Shown: positions 16,419 through 25,044 of the stretch, piece by piece
Numbering within the stretch: the first letter of the stretch is position 1
Layout of the letters: every line of letters begins with the position of its first letter
Source: Parabacteroides sp. PH5-46
GTDB lineage: Bacteria; Bacteroidota; Bacteroidia; Bacteroidales; Tannerellaceae
Length of the DNA: 64,000 bases
Direction of reading: 5' to 3'
NCBI RefSeq assembly: GCF_029892785.1
Contig: NZ_JARXXA010000006.1
Coordinates: 1 to 64,000, forward strand
Made by a program: the position numbers and the translations under genes
The notes under the pieces: model-generated
Told to the model about the DNA's origin: nothing
Database searches by the model: none
The model's input: only the letters and a program-made list of their open reading frames with translations

Positions 16419-19400
16419 TACTCTACATTATATCCTGAGACTACCACCTTAGGAGCATTGCCCCGAGTGTCTTCGTCTTTCCAGTGGAAACGTACCTCTT
16501 TCTTTTCTCCCGGAAGCAAAGCAAAGTAATTGTCGGAATAGAACATCGGTAGGAATTGCTGCTTGTCCTTCTCTCCGATTACATTGACACGGATCATCAA
16601 TGCCGGAGTTGACGTTGTGTTCTCTATTACAATTGTTCCGTTCCAGTTTCCGTCAGCGTCTTTGCTGGTGGAGCTTTTAGCCTGCAATGCTACTTTGGGG
16701 AGTTTGCGCAAATCCTGATAGTTGTTTTCTTCCAGGCTTCTGTGGTAGAAATTCTGAGAAACTACCTCCCCGTTTTCTGTCAAGGACATCTTGATGAAAT
16801 GCACTTTCGACAGGTTTTCCGGAAATTCCAGTTGGATACATTTGTTGGTCGTATCTTCATTACTGTCGATTGTCACCTCTTTCTCCCAAGCTACGGAGGC
16901 GTCCATATTCAACACCTGTACTTTCGCAACTAGTCCTTTGTGAGAGCCGGCGTTGTAGTTTACTACTTCTATCTCGTCGGTTGCCGGATTCCATTGGATA
17001 TGCAATGGTTCGGAAGCTTTCTTGATAGCGAAGTAGGCGGCTGTCGGTTCGAAAAAATAATCGTATGTCTGCCATACCATAGAAGGCCAGCAAGAATGGC
17101 TCATCCACATAAGCAGACCTTTACGATTCTGGCTTCTGGATTCAAACAGGCTGCGATGGCCGTCATAGTTCACCCATTGTGCCAGTTCGGAAAATTCTTT
17201 GGCGCTTTGAGGCTCGCCGTATCCTTTGGCTATAATCTCGTTGAAAGAAGTAGCTCCCTGTGCTCCTTCGCGGGTATAGTCGTGCATACCCCATTGGTGG
17301 TCTTGCGGCCAAATACCTTCCGGAGAGAAGGTGCGGAGCATACTTTCGTAGGTCAGTACATTCGGCATACCCCGTTCGCTATGGAATTTGTCATTCCCCG
17401 TTTTCAGTGTGAAGTATTCTTTAGCCGGCAACATACGATAGGGGCCGTGCCCACTTACTACCTCATCCGCCGAGCTGGGGATGTAATGGATATCCGAATG
17501 GTCTTTCTTGATGATCCGGCGCAACGCCTGATCGATTTGTTCGGGCGGGAAACCTTCATTGCGTCCGCAATAGATACCAATGGAAGCATGGCTGCGAATC
17601 CGTTTTACATAATCTTCCGCATTGGCGATAAACATCTCCGGATAATAGGGATCGGGTCCGTCGGCGGGATTGGCCAACCAGAAGTCTTGCCAGATCACGA
17701 TACCGTGACGGTCGCAGGCGTCATACAGCTCTTCGTCTCCGATCATACCTACCCAGTTACGCATGATGGTAAAGTTCATATCCGCATGATAAGCAACCGC
17801 GATATCGTATTCACGGGCGCGATAATTCAGGTTGGATTCGCTGAAGCCCCAGTTGCCACCCCGGCCTATAAAACGGCGTCCGTTGATAAAGAGGCTTAGG
17901 ATCTGATTATCTTCGTTGAATGTCATCTGGCGGATACCTACTTTGAAGTCTTTTCTGTCCGACACCTGCTCGTTTACCTTAAAGGCAAAGTGTGCATCGT
18001 AGAGGTTCGGTTCGCCATAGCCCTTAGGCCACCACAAGCGAGGGTTCTGTACTTTCAAGGGGTCGAGTACAATTTCTTTTTCTTCTCCGGCAGCTAATTC
18101 TACCGGTTTCTGTATCTGTTGGTCGCAGACGCTAAATTCCAATACACCCTGTACATTCTTGTTGTCATGGTTCTTTACGATCACTTTCGCAGTCAGGACG
18201 GCAGAGGTGGTGTCAGGCAAGGGCAATACGGAAGTAACTAATGGGTCGGCCACTGTTACGCTTCCGGTAGTTGTCAGAAATACATCGTTCCAGATTCCCA
18301 TATTGCGTCCGCGCATTGTCGGGATCCAGTCCCAGCCTACTGTGGCGTGGAATGTCGGGTTGTCAGCTCCCAGGATACCTCCGTTGAAGTCTGTGCTCTG
18401 TACATTCTTTTCTTTGATCGCTCCGATATGTTCGTTCTTGATAATCTCTACGGCAATGACGTTTTTGCCTGGGACAATCGCTTCTGTAACATCAAACTTG
18501 CCGCGCATAAAGGCACCTTCAATACGGCCTGTCTTTTTTCCGTTCACATAGACATTCGCCTTCCAGTTGATACCATCAAAATTCAGGAAGAGACGTTCCT
18601 GTTTAAAGTCGGCCGGAACCTCGAACTCGTTGCGATACCAGAAATCGGAATTAAAGAACGACTCGGATATCTGCAACTGGTTATCCGCATAATTGGGATC
18701 GGCCACTGCTCCGATATTTTTGTAACTGCTCAATACGGTACCCGGAACCGTAGCTACGATCCAGCTTTCCGGCTTGAAGTCAGGGGTAGATATCTTTTCG
18801 CCTGCGGCAGTTACTTCGGAAGCCCGTTGAAGTTTCCAGTTTCCGCCGGACAGGTTAATCTTTCCTTTCGAGATGGCAGGTGAGGCAGCAGGCTGTGGAA
18901 CCAGACCACCTTTACCCATTACTTCCAGTTCGCTCAGGATATAACGCTCCCCATTTGCTGATTGCTGCATCCGGACGCGCACATAGCGTGCGTTCTTCTT
19001 CCCGTTCAGGGAAATTTCGTCGATCAGATTCTCTCCTCCCGGAAGTTCGGCAACATCCGTCCACTGAGCCGCATTGTCGGAAATCTGAACGCTTCCTTTG
19101 ACAGCCTTGTTGATCCAGTGCAAAATAACCTTATCCAACTCGGAACGGCTTCCCAGATCCACATACAGCCATTCTTCTCCTGAGGTCGCACTCATCCAGG
19201 AACTATGGAAGAACTGAGACGGTTTCATCTCCACCAAACGGCCTTTATTATAAAAATCGGCAGCCATAAATACCCAGCTATGAGCACCGGGGGTCTTTAA
19301 TAAAACACGATAGTCGGAATAGGTTGCTTCTTTATCAAATGAAATGGTTTCATTCAGTTTACGAACCGGCAAAGAGATTTGTTCGGTTTGCTTGTTCGGG

Positions 19401-20029
19401 TCGGTAACCGGAACACGATAGCGCAGGTCTTCACCAGGTAGTCCTTTGCCACTCAATCGGCCTACTTCAGACCAGTCTTGTCCATCATTGGAACCTTGAC
19501 AAATGATCTCGAAACCTTCTTTTGCCAATTGATCATTATAAATAAGATTGCCTACCAATACCAGTTTGTCAACCGATTTGCTATAATTCTTCAGTGTAAA
19601 CTGGAACCAGGTATCTACCCCTTCCAGGGTATTCCGCGAATACGGACCTTCATCGATCATCCATTCGCGTTCGCGCCGGGGGGCTTCGCCTTCAGGGGTT
19701 GAAAGGATCAGGTATGGCGGTTGCTGATCGGTTGCAATACCGTCCGTTGCTAATTGGGCAGTCAGATTATAGTCGTGACTGGAAGAGCTAAAGGCCGAAC
19801 GCAGAAGAGCAATGTTTCTGTAGCCGGACTTATCCGGAGCCAATTCAGGAGAAAAATCTTCTTTCGGATTACCGGGATATTGTCCTATACCCCGTGTATA
19901 ATAGTCCGGCCGCTCGAACGATTCGTTTGTCACACCTGTTCCATTACATCCACAAAGGAATAACGATGCTACTGTTACTCCCCAAAGCGTAAAGATACGG
20001 GACACTTTTTGCTGTTTACACATTTCCAT
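16418..20029 (-). CDS. GH2 glycoside hydrolase lipoprotein with discoidin-like domain
   Basis: This 1203-aa exported lipoprotein has signal-peptide residues 1-27 and a lipobox ending LCGC, with Cys28 lipidated. A discoidin (F5/8)-like beta-sandwich is seen around 285-375 (LYVDLGSRSELDKVILHW, ARYVRVRM, YILSELEVMG). The GH2 sugar-binding domain starts near 395 (GGNWKLQRA, VPGTVLSSY). The TIM barrel follows, with IYCGRNEGFPPE (acid/base Glu in NEG) and KFHSERGMPNV (candidate nucleophile Glu). The whole resembles mannosylglycoprotein endo-beta-mannosidase and exo-beta-glucosaminidase relatives within GH2. Substrate is not decidable here. It is a single-gene unit ending in a strong terminator. Confidence 0.88.
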   Translation of the reverse strand: MEMCKQQKVSRIFTLWGVTVASLFLCGCNGTGVTNESFERPDYYTRGIGQYPGNPKEDFSPELAPDKSGYRNIALLRSAFSSSSHDYNLTAQLATDGIATDQQPPYLILSTPEGEAPRREREWMIDEGPYSRNTLEGVDTWFQFTLKNYSKSVDKLVLVGNLIYNDQLAKEGFEIICQGSNDGQDWSEVGRLSGKGLPGEDLRYRVPVTDPNKQTEQISLPVRKLNETISFDKEATYSDYRVLLKTPGAHSWVFMAADFYNKGRLVEMKPSQFFHSSWMSATSGEEWLYVDLGSRSELDKVILHWINKAVKGSVQISDNAAQWTDVAELPGGENLIDEISLNGKKNARYVRVRMQQSANGERYILSELEVMGKGGLVPQPAASPAISKGKINLSGGNWKLQRASEVTAAGEKISTPDFKPESWIVATVPGTVLSSYKNIGAVADPNYADNQLQISESFFNSDFWYRNEFEVPADFKQERLFLNFDGINWKANVYVNGKKTGRIEGAFMRGKFDVTEAIVPGKNVIAVEIIKNEHIGAIKEKNVQSTDFNGGILGADNPTFHATVGWDWIPTMRGRNMGIWNDVFLTTTGSVTVADPLVTSVLPLPDTTSAVLTAKVIVKNHDNKNVQGVLEFSVCDQQIQKPVELAAGEEKEIVLDPLKVQNPRLWWPKGYGEPNLYDAHFAFKVNEQVSDRKDFKVGIRQMTFNEDNQILSLFINGRRFIGRGGNWGFSESNLNYRAREYDIAVAYHADMNFTIMRNWVGMIGDEELYDACDRHGIVIWQDFWLANPADGPDPYYPEMFIANAEDYVKRIRSHASIGIYCGRNEGFPPEQIDQALRRIIKKDHSDIHYIPSSADEVVSGHGPYRMLPAKEYFTLKTGNDKFHSERGMPNVLTYESMLRTFSPEGIWPQDHQWGMHDYTREGAQGATSFNEIIAKGYGEPQSAKEFSELAQWVNYDGHRSLFESRSQNRKGLLMWMSHSCWPSMVWQTYDYFFEPTAAYFAIKKASEPLHIQWNPATDEIEVVNYNAGSHKGLVAKVQVLNMDASVAWEKEVTIDSNEDTTNKCIQLEFPENLSKVHFIKMSLTENGEVVSQNFYHRSLEENNYQDLRKLPKVALQAKSSTSKDADGNWNGTIVIENTTSTPALMIRVNVIGEKDKQQFLPMFYSDNYFALLPGEKKEVRFHWKDEDTRGNAPKVVVSGYNVE

Positions 20030-20178
20030 ACGATGAAAGTCTATTTTATTTGTATTTTTTTAGTTCAACAAATGTACATCAACTCTGATTTAATATGTAA
20101 AGTTAATAGGTTTTTTATTTTAATTGCTCTACTTGCATCCACAAATTACGTTCATTGCCCCGTGGGACATTGATAAGG

Positions 20179-20493
20179 TCAAGAAAATAGAGTAAAAATA
20201 GTTGATTCAGGATTTTGTCTGCAAGAGCATATACGATAGATAGCAACTTTATTGTTATCTGTTGCATACAATAGCTTGTATAGTCCATTGAGGATAACAA
20301 GAGAATGAATCTGTAATTTCTCTGTTGACAGTTCCTCTACCTTTACTCCGATATTAGGGCTATGGAGAAGTCGTTCGGCTTCTTCCAATACGGAATTGTA
20401 CATCCGACTGGCGACCCGAGGCGATTTTAGGTAATAATATTCATATAAAGTGTTTAAGTCATATTTAGCTTTTCGCGTCCACCGCAACCTCAT
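20179..20493 (-). CDS. RelE/ParE-family toxin
   Basis: This 104-aa protein has the ParE-like pattern: RWTRKAKYDLNTLYEYYYLKSP at the N-terminus, VLEEAERLLHSPNIGVKVEEL in the middle, and a C-terminal LYKLLYATDNNKVAIYRICSCRQNPE strand pair. It overlaps the upstream small antitoxin gene by 4 bp on the same strand, the classic type II toxin-antitoxin layout. The family contains ribosome-dependent mRNA endonucleases (RelE) and gyrase poisons (ParE). The YRICSCRQNP ending is closer to ParE-type members, but the target cannot be decided from sequence alone. Confidence 0.8.
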   Translation of the reverse strand: MRLRWTRKAKYDLNTLYEYYYLKSPRVASRMYNSVLEEAERLLHSPNIGVKVEELSTEKLQIHSLVILNGLYKLLYATDNNKVAIYRICSCRQNPESTIFTLFS

Positions 20494-20717
20494 ATCTTTT
20501 TGCGTTTTAATATTTCATGAGGTATTAAATCATCATTTTCAAATTCTTCAATAAATTCCGGTATTCCGGATTTCAATTCTTCCATTGAATATTGACAGGG
20601 AGATTTTAATGTGTTATTTTTTGCATCGTTTGCCTGAACCATAGTTGGATAGGTCGCTGTGGGCTCATGTAAAAGATGAGTCTTTTCTTCCGGAAGGAGA
20701 TATTTTTTCTTTTTCAT
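20490..20717 (-). CDS. Antitoxin of the ParE-type pair
   Basis: This 75-aa protein begins MKKKKYLLPEEKTHLLHEP and ends in an acidic helix with a basic tip (IPEFIEEFENDDLIPHEILKRKKI). It precedes the toxin gene with a 4-bp overlap. No known DNA-binding fold could be named, so the antitoxin role is inferred from order, size and overlap. The C-terminal segment is the likely toxin-binding part. Confidence 0.65.
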   Translation of the reverse strand: MKKKKYLLPEEKTHLLHEPTATYPTMVQANDAKNNTLKSPCQYSMEELKSGIPEFIEEFENDDLIPHEILKRKKI

Positions 20718-20797
20718 AATTTCAGTTTTATGATGTCATCACACAAAAATAAATAAATAAAGTCACAAATTCTTGCTTATAGGAGATTCTTTTAAAC

Positions 20798-21655
20798 TTA
20801 TCCGAGTTCTTTTTTATATTCCCCAGGGCTTTTGTTTGTTATCTTTTTGAAGAGGCGGTTGAAGTAGAATGTATTGTTGAAGCCCAGATTATAGGCGATT
20901 TCTTTGATGGGTTTGTCGTCTATCAGCATTGTTAGTTGAGCTTGTTCTATCTTTTTCTGGTTTATGTATTTACAAGGGGTGATATTCATTTCTTTTTTGA
21001 AAAGACGGATAAAATGGTCTTTCGTCATAAAGCATAATTGAGCTAAATGTTCGATTTGTATTGATTTGTCAAGGTTTTTATGGATATAGTGAAGAGATTT
21101 CAGGATCCGTTTTTCGATATGTTCATTCTTGTAAGAGGCATGGGCTACGAAGTGAGAGATTAACTGTTTCAGGATGCCTTGTGTTTCAAGTTCGGAAGCA
21201 AATGACACATTCTTTTGTTGTACAATATTCCTTGCCAGGTTTGAAGACGTGTCGTATGCGCGAGGGTCGTAATAACGCAGCCCTCTTTCCGGATTAATCT
21301 CTACCAGCCTTTCCAATAAATGGATATCTAGAGAGTTGGCTTCTATCTCAACGGGAAAATCAATCAGGTCAAACAAGCTGAGCTTTCTCCCTATATCTTC
21401 ATAAATATGGATATAATATAACTCCAATACATCATCACATTGGTAAGAATGTTTCATATAAGAAGGCGTAAGATAAAGGTGGTTCTTTTTTAGCGTATAC
21501 TCCTTATCATCCCGGATAATTTTAGCTGTCCCGTTCACAACAAAGTGTATTCTGGCAAAGGGGCTATACACATTTTTCCAGTTCCAGTCGGCATCGTGGT
21601 AGGCATGACCTACATTCAGTAAAATGAAATCCCTATTAAGTTCCTCCTTATTCAT
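20798..21655 (-). CDS. AraC-family transcriptional regulator of the sugar-oxidation operon
   Basis: This 285-aa protein is read from ATG 21655 (MNKEELNRDF). An upstream in-frame ATG at 21736 would add 27 hydrophobic residues not typical of the family. The N-terminus is a cupin-like sugar-binding domain (FARIHFVVNGTAKIIRDDKEYTL, residues 35-100). The C-terminus has the paired AraC helix-turn-helix motifs (IQIEHLAQLCFMTKDHFIRLFKK and KPIKEIAYNLGFNNTFYFNRLFKK) with SPGEYKKE at the end. It is divergent from the aldo-keto reductase gene, 110 bp away, and most likely controls that operon in response to its sugar. Confidence 0.88.
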   Translation of the reverse strand: MNKEELNRDFILLNVGHAYHDADWNWKNVYSPFARIHFVVNGTAKIIRDDKEYTLKKNHLYLTPSYMKHSYQCDDVLELYYIHIYEDIGRKLSLFDLIDFPVEIEANSLDIHLLERLVEINPERGLRYYDPRAYDTSSNLARNIVQQKNVSFASELETQGILKQLISHFVAHASYKNEHIEKRILKSLHYIHKNLDKSIQIEHLAQLCFMTKDHFIRLFKKEMNITPCKYINQKKIEQAQLTMLIDDKPIKEIAYNLGFNNTFYFNRLFKKITNKSPGEYKKELG

Positions 21656-21765
21656 AACATGGGCTGATTTTATGAAGCAAATATAATGAAAGAAGTCGAT
21701 AAAGTACAGGTATTGGTCGATAACGAATAAAGACAAAAAAGGGGTATTACTTACTTTTGTGTATT

Positions 21766-22698
21766 ATGGAATACAGGGAAATAGGAAAAACAGGCATGCG
21801 TGTGTCTAACATTAGTTTCGGAGCTTCTTCTTTGGGTGGAGTTTTTCATTCGCTAAGGGAAGAAAACGGAATAGAGGCAGTTCATACGGCAGTAGATAAC
21901 GGGATTAATTTCATTGATGTATCCCCTTATTACGGACACCTGAAAGCAGAAATGCTACTTGGGAAAGCGTTGAAAAATATAGACCGCAATCGCTATTACT
22001 TATCCACAAAGGTAGGCCGTTACGGCAAGGATGGTGTAAATTGTTGGGATTATTCCACCCAAAGAGCCAAAGAGAGCGTTTTCGAGAGCATGGAGCGCCT
22101 GCATGTAGATTATATCGACCTGATAAATGTTCACGATATTGAATTTGCCGATCTGGAGCAGATTTGCAACGAAACACTTCCGGCTTTGGTAGAGCTTCGC
22201 AACGAAGGGATTGTAGGGCACGTTGGCATTACCAATTTGAATTTGCGTCATTTGAAATATGTAGTAGATCATGTGCCGCCCGGCACAGTAGAGAGTGTAC
22301 TTTCTTTTTGCCATTATACCCTGAACGACGATGCCCTGGTGGATTACTTAGACTATTTTGAGTTGAAAAACATAGGTGTAATCAATGCCTCCCCTTATTC
22401 TATGGGATTGCTTACCGAACAGGGCGCGCCGGATTGGCATCCTGCTCCCGACGCCTTGAAACGATTGGCGAGAAAGGCGGTGGATTATTGTAAATCCAAA
22501 GGTGTTTCTATTGAGCAACTGGCTATTTCATTCGCTGTCGGGAACCCTCGGATTGCAACTACCTTGTTTAGTACCACAAATCCGGAAAATGTATTAAAAA
22601 CAATACGCTATGCGAATACTCCGGTAGACGAGGATGTGCTGAAAGAAGTGCAACGGATCTTTGAACCCGGCTTTCGTGATACATGGGTAAACAGTTGA
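21766..22698 (+). CDS. Aldo/keto reductase, probable L-galactose 1-dehydrogenase
   Basis: This 310-aa protein starts at ATG 21766 (MEYREIGKTG); a TTG three codons upstream is less likely. The aldo-keto reductase tetrad is visible: IDVSPYYG (Asp, Tyr), LSTKVGRYG (Lys) and LINVHDIEF (His). The sequence belongs with L-galactose/L-fucose dehydrogenases, which oxidise the sugar C1 with NAD(P). The three genes behind it follow at 3, 3 and 8 bp. Together they match the L-galactose to D-tagaturonate route known in Bacteroides vulgatus, so L-galactose is the best-supported substrate, with L-fucose as a related possibility. Confidence 0.8.
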   Translation: MEYREIGKTGMRVSNISFGASSLGGVFHSLREENGIEAVHTAVDNGINFIDVSPYYGHLKAEMLLGKALKNIDRNRYYLSTKVGRYGKDGVNCWDYSTQRAKESVFESMERLHVDYIDLINVHDIEFADLEQICNETLPALVELRNEGIVGHVGITNLNLRHLKYVVDHVPPGTVESVLSFCHYTLNDDALVDYLDYFELKNIGVINASPYSMGLLTEQGAPDWHPAPDALKRLARKAVDYCKSKGVSIEQLAISFAVGNPRIATTLFSTTNPENVLKTIRYANTPVDEDVLKEVQRIFEPGFRDTWVNS

Positions 22699-22701
22699 AT
22701 A

Positions 22702-23718
22702 ATGAAAGCAATACAGATTATAGGGCAAAGGAAAACGCAGCTTATTGAGATACCCAAACCGGAATTGAAACCTGGGCATGTCTTGCTAAAGATCGGTTTT
22801 GTTGGTTTTTGTGGCTCCGACCTGAATACCTTCAGGGGGCTGAATCCGTTGGTGAAGCTGCCGATCATACCGGGGCATGAAATTGGGGCTGTGATAGAAG
22901 CGGTAGCAGATGATGTACCCTCCGGCTTGCAGCCCGGTATGCATGCAACGGTAAACCCTTATACAAGTTGCGGCCATTGTCCGTCGTGCCGAAAGGGTCG
23001 GTTCAATGCTTGTGAGTTTAATCAAACCTTAGGTGTACAGCGGGATGGGGCAATGTCGGAATATATACTGGTTCCCTGGCAGAAAGTCATTGCTGATGAA
23101 GGTATCTCCTTGCGTGATTTGGCATTGGTAGAACCGATGAGCGTAGGTTTTCATGCCGTGAGTCGTGCTGAGTTAACTGATATCGATACGGTTTTGGTAC
23201 TGGGTTGTGGCATGATTGGGGTAGGAGCCATTATTCGCGCTTCTCTACGGGGGGCAGTAGTTATCGCTGTAGATGTGGACGACAAAAAGCTGGAGTTAGC
23301 CAAACGCCTTGGAGCGCAATATACCATTAACTCGACGAAAGAAGACCTTCACGAGCGGATAAGGGAGATCACTCGTGAAGAAGGAGCCGATGTGGTGATT
23401 GAAGCGGTAGGTCGTCCGGAAACCTATACTGCTTCCATATCAGAAGTTGCCTTTGCCGGAAGGGTCGTCTATATTGGTTATGCCAAAGAGAAAATACTGT
23501 TCGATACCTCGCACTTTGTGAAAAAAGAGTTGGGCATTCGCGGTTCACGTAATGCTACGCCGACCGACTTCAAAGCAGTAATGGAGTATTTGAAATGCGG
23601 AACCTGCCCTGTCGACGAACTAATCACGGCGATTTATGCACCCGAAGAAGCACAGACTGCTTTGGAAAAATGGTCGGCCAATCCGGGCGAAGTTTTTAGG
23701 ATTTTAATACGTTTTTAA
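22702..23718 (+). CDS. Zinc-dependent medium-chain dehydrogenase, probable L-galactonate 5-dehydrogenase
   Basis: This 338-aa protein has FCGSDLNTF (catalytic Cys) and PGHEIGAVIE (His, Glu). The structural zinc cysteines are in SCGHCPSCRKGRFNAC, and LVLGCGMIGVGA is the dinucleotide fold. These are the complete motifs of zinc alcohol dehydrogenases. The nearest functional group by layout is the L-galactonate/L-idonate oxidoreductases (LgoD-like). It would convert L-galactonate to D-tagaturonate, the exit step to hexuronate metabolism, after the lactonase encoded by the next gene. The start codon is 3 bp after the previous stop. Confidence 0.78.
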   Translation: MKAIQIIGQRKTQLIEIPKPELKPGHVLLKIGFVGFCGSDLNTFRGLNPLVKLPIIPGHEIGAVIEAVADDVPSGLQPGMHATVNPYTSCGHCPSCRKGRFNACEFNQTLGVQRDGAMSEYILVPWQKVIADEGISLRDLALVEPMSVGFHAVSRAELTDIDTVLVLGCGMIGVGAIIRASLRGAVVIAVDVDDKKLELAKRLGAQYTINSTKEDLHERIREITREEGADVVIEAVGRPETYTASISEVAFAGRVVYIGYAKEKILFDTSHFVKKELGIRGSRNATPTDFKAVMEYLKCGTCPVDELITAIYAPEEAQTALEKWSANPGEVFRILIRF

Positions 23719-23721
23719 TCT

Positions 23722-24645
23722 ATGTTTTACCCAATCATTGACGCCCACGCCCACCTTTGGCTTCGGCAAGACGCAGAAGTAGAAGGAAAGAAGATAAAGA
23801 GCCAGGCAAACGGCAAGTCCGAGTTTATGGGGGAAGTCCGCCAAATGCTCCCGCCTTTCCTGATTGACGGGAGGAATACGGCAGAGGTTTTCCTTTCCAA
23901 TATGGATTACGCCCAGGTATCAGCGGCTGTTATTACACAAGAGTATATTGATGGGCTGCAAAACGATTACCTGCTTGAAGTACAACAAAAGTATCCCGAT
24001 CGCTTCTTCTGTTGCGGTATGGTAGATGCCCGCAAACCGGGATATCTGGTTCATGCCGAAGCATTGATTGGCCAAGGCTTTCGGGGCATAAAGATTCCCG
24101 CCCAACGCTTAATTACGGAAGCCGGGAGAGTCTGGCTCACCAGCGATGAAATGATGGATATGTTTCGCTTGATGGAGCAAAACAATATCCTGCTATCTAT
24201 TGATTTAGCTGATGGGGCAGAACAAGTGGGGGAGATGAAAGAGATAATCTCCGAGTGTCCTTCGCTGAAGATTGCCATCGGCCACTTCGGTATGCCTACT
24301 CGCAAAGACTGGCTGGAGCAGATCAAATTAGCAGAAAACGAACAGGTCATGATTGAGTCAGGCGGGATTACCTGGCTTTTTAACGATGAGTTTTACCCCT
24401 TTACCGGAGCCGTCCGGGCTATTCGGGAAGCTATCGAGTTGGTAGGCATAGAGAAACTGATGTGGGGATCCGATTATCCGCGTACCATTGTTGCCATAAC
24501 CTATCGCATGTCATACGATTTTATTGTGAAATCCACTATGCTTTCAGACGAAGAAAAAATCTTATTTTTAGGCAAAAATGCAGAAACATTCTACGGATTT
24601 AAAAAACTACAGAAGTTGCCGTATATTAAAAACATGTCAGAGTAA
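23722..24645 (+). CDS. Amidohydrolase-family lactonase, probable L-galactono-lactonase
   Basis: This 307-aa TIM-barrel hydrolase is of the amidohydrolase-2 / COG3618 type. It has IIDAHAHLW (HxH, residues 6-14), GFRGIKIPAQR, IAIGHFGMP (His) and LMWGSDYPR (catalytic Asp, near 252). COG3618 members hydrolyse sugar lactones such as L-fucono-, L-rhamnono- and L-galactonolactone. It would open the lactone made by the aldo-keto reductase. The gene sits in the middle of the tight operon, 3 bp after the dehydrogenase. Confidence 0.82.
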   Translation: MFYPIIDAHAHLWLRQDAEVEGKKIKSQANGKSEFMGEVRQMLPPFLIDGRNTAEVFLSNMDYAQVSAAVITQEYIDGLQNDYLLEVQQKYPDRFFCCGMVDARKPGYLVHAEALIGQGFRGIKIPAQRLITEAGRVWLTSDEMMDMFRLMEQNNILLSIDLADGAEQVGEMKEIISECPSLKIAIGHFGMPTRKDWLEQIKLAENEQVMIESGGITWLFNDEFYPFTGAVRAIREAIELVGIEKLMWGSDYPRTIVAITYRMSYDFIVKSTMLSDEEKILFLGKNAETFYGFKKLQKLPYIKNMSE

Positions 24646-24653
24646 ATAAGAAT

Positions 24654-25040
24654 ATGGAAAAACAGAAAGGCTACACACAGAAAACACATGCCGTACCAAC
24701 CAAACGGTATTGCCAGACCTTAGATCTGAAAGATGATCCGGCGCTGATACAAGAGTATGTAAAACGCCATAGCGAAATGCATCATTGGCCCGAGATAGCC
24801 GAAGGCATTCGCACCGTTGGCATCCTTGAAATGGAAATATACCAGCAGGGAACAAGGCTTTTTATGATTGTAGAAACACCTTTGGACTTTGAATGGGATA
24901 GCGCATTCGAGAAGTTAGCCACCCTTCCCCGACAGGCCGAATGGGAAGAATACATGTCTATCTTCCAACAGGCAGATGCGGGTGCCACCTCTTCCGAAAA
25001 ATGGAAATTGATGGACCGCATCTTCCGTTTGTACGACTAA
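24654..25040 (+). CDS. L-rhamnose/L-fucose mutarotase family protein
   Basis: This 128-aa protein belongs to the RhaM-like mutarotase family. It has RYCQTLDLKDDPALIQEY at 18-35, HSEMHHWPEI (conserved His-Trp region), GILEMEIYQQGTRLFMIVE and a C-terminal WEEYMSIFQ. Such enzymes interconvert the alpha and beta anomers of L-sugars, here to feed the 1-dehydrogenase. It is the last gene of the operon and stops 4 bp before the convergent secreted protein gene. No dehydratase gene is present, which argues for the galactonate branch and not the fuconate dehydratase pathway. Confidence 0.85.
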   Translation: MEKQKGYTQKTHAVPTKRYCQTLDLKDDPALIQEYVKRHSEMHHWPEIAEGIRTVGILEMEIYQQGTRLFMIVETPLDFEWDSAFEKLATLPRQAEWEEYMSIFQQADAGATSSEKWKLMDRIFRLYD

Positions 25041-25044
25041 ATCT

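Noticed and set aside
16940-17899. 319-aa open frame on the plus strand
   Set aside because: It lies wholly antisense to the GH2 gene, which has clear motifs; the antisense frame shows no recognisable domain.
21752-21759. TACTTTTG as promoter of the aldo-keto reductase operon
   Set aside because: It ends only 6 nt before the ATG at 21766 and has no -33 element at a normal distance; it would need a leaderless message.
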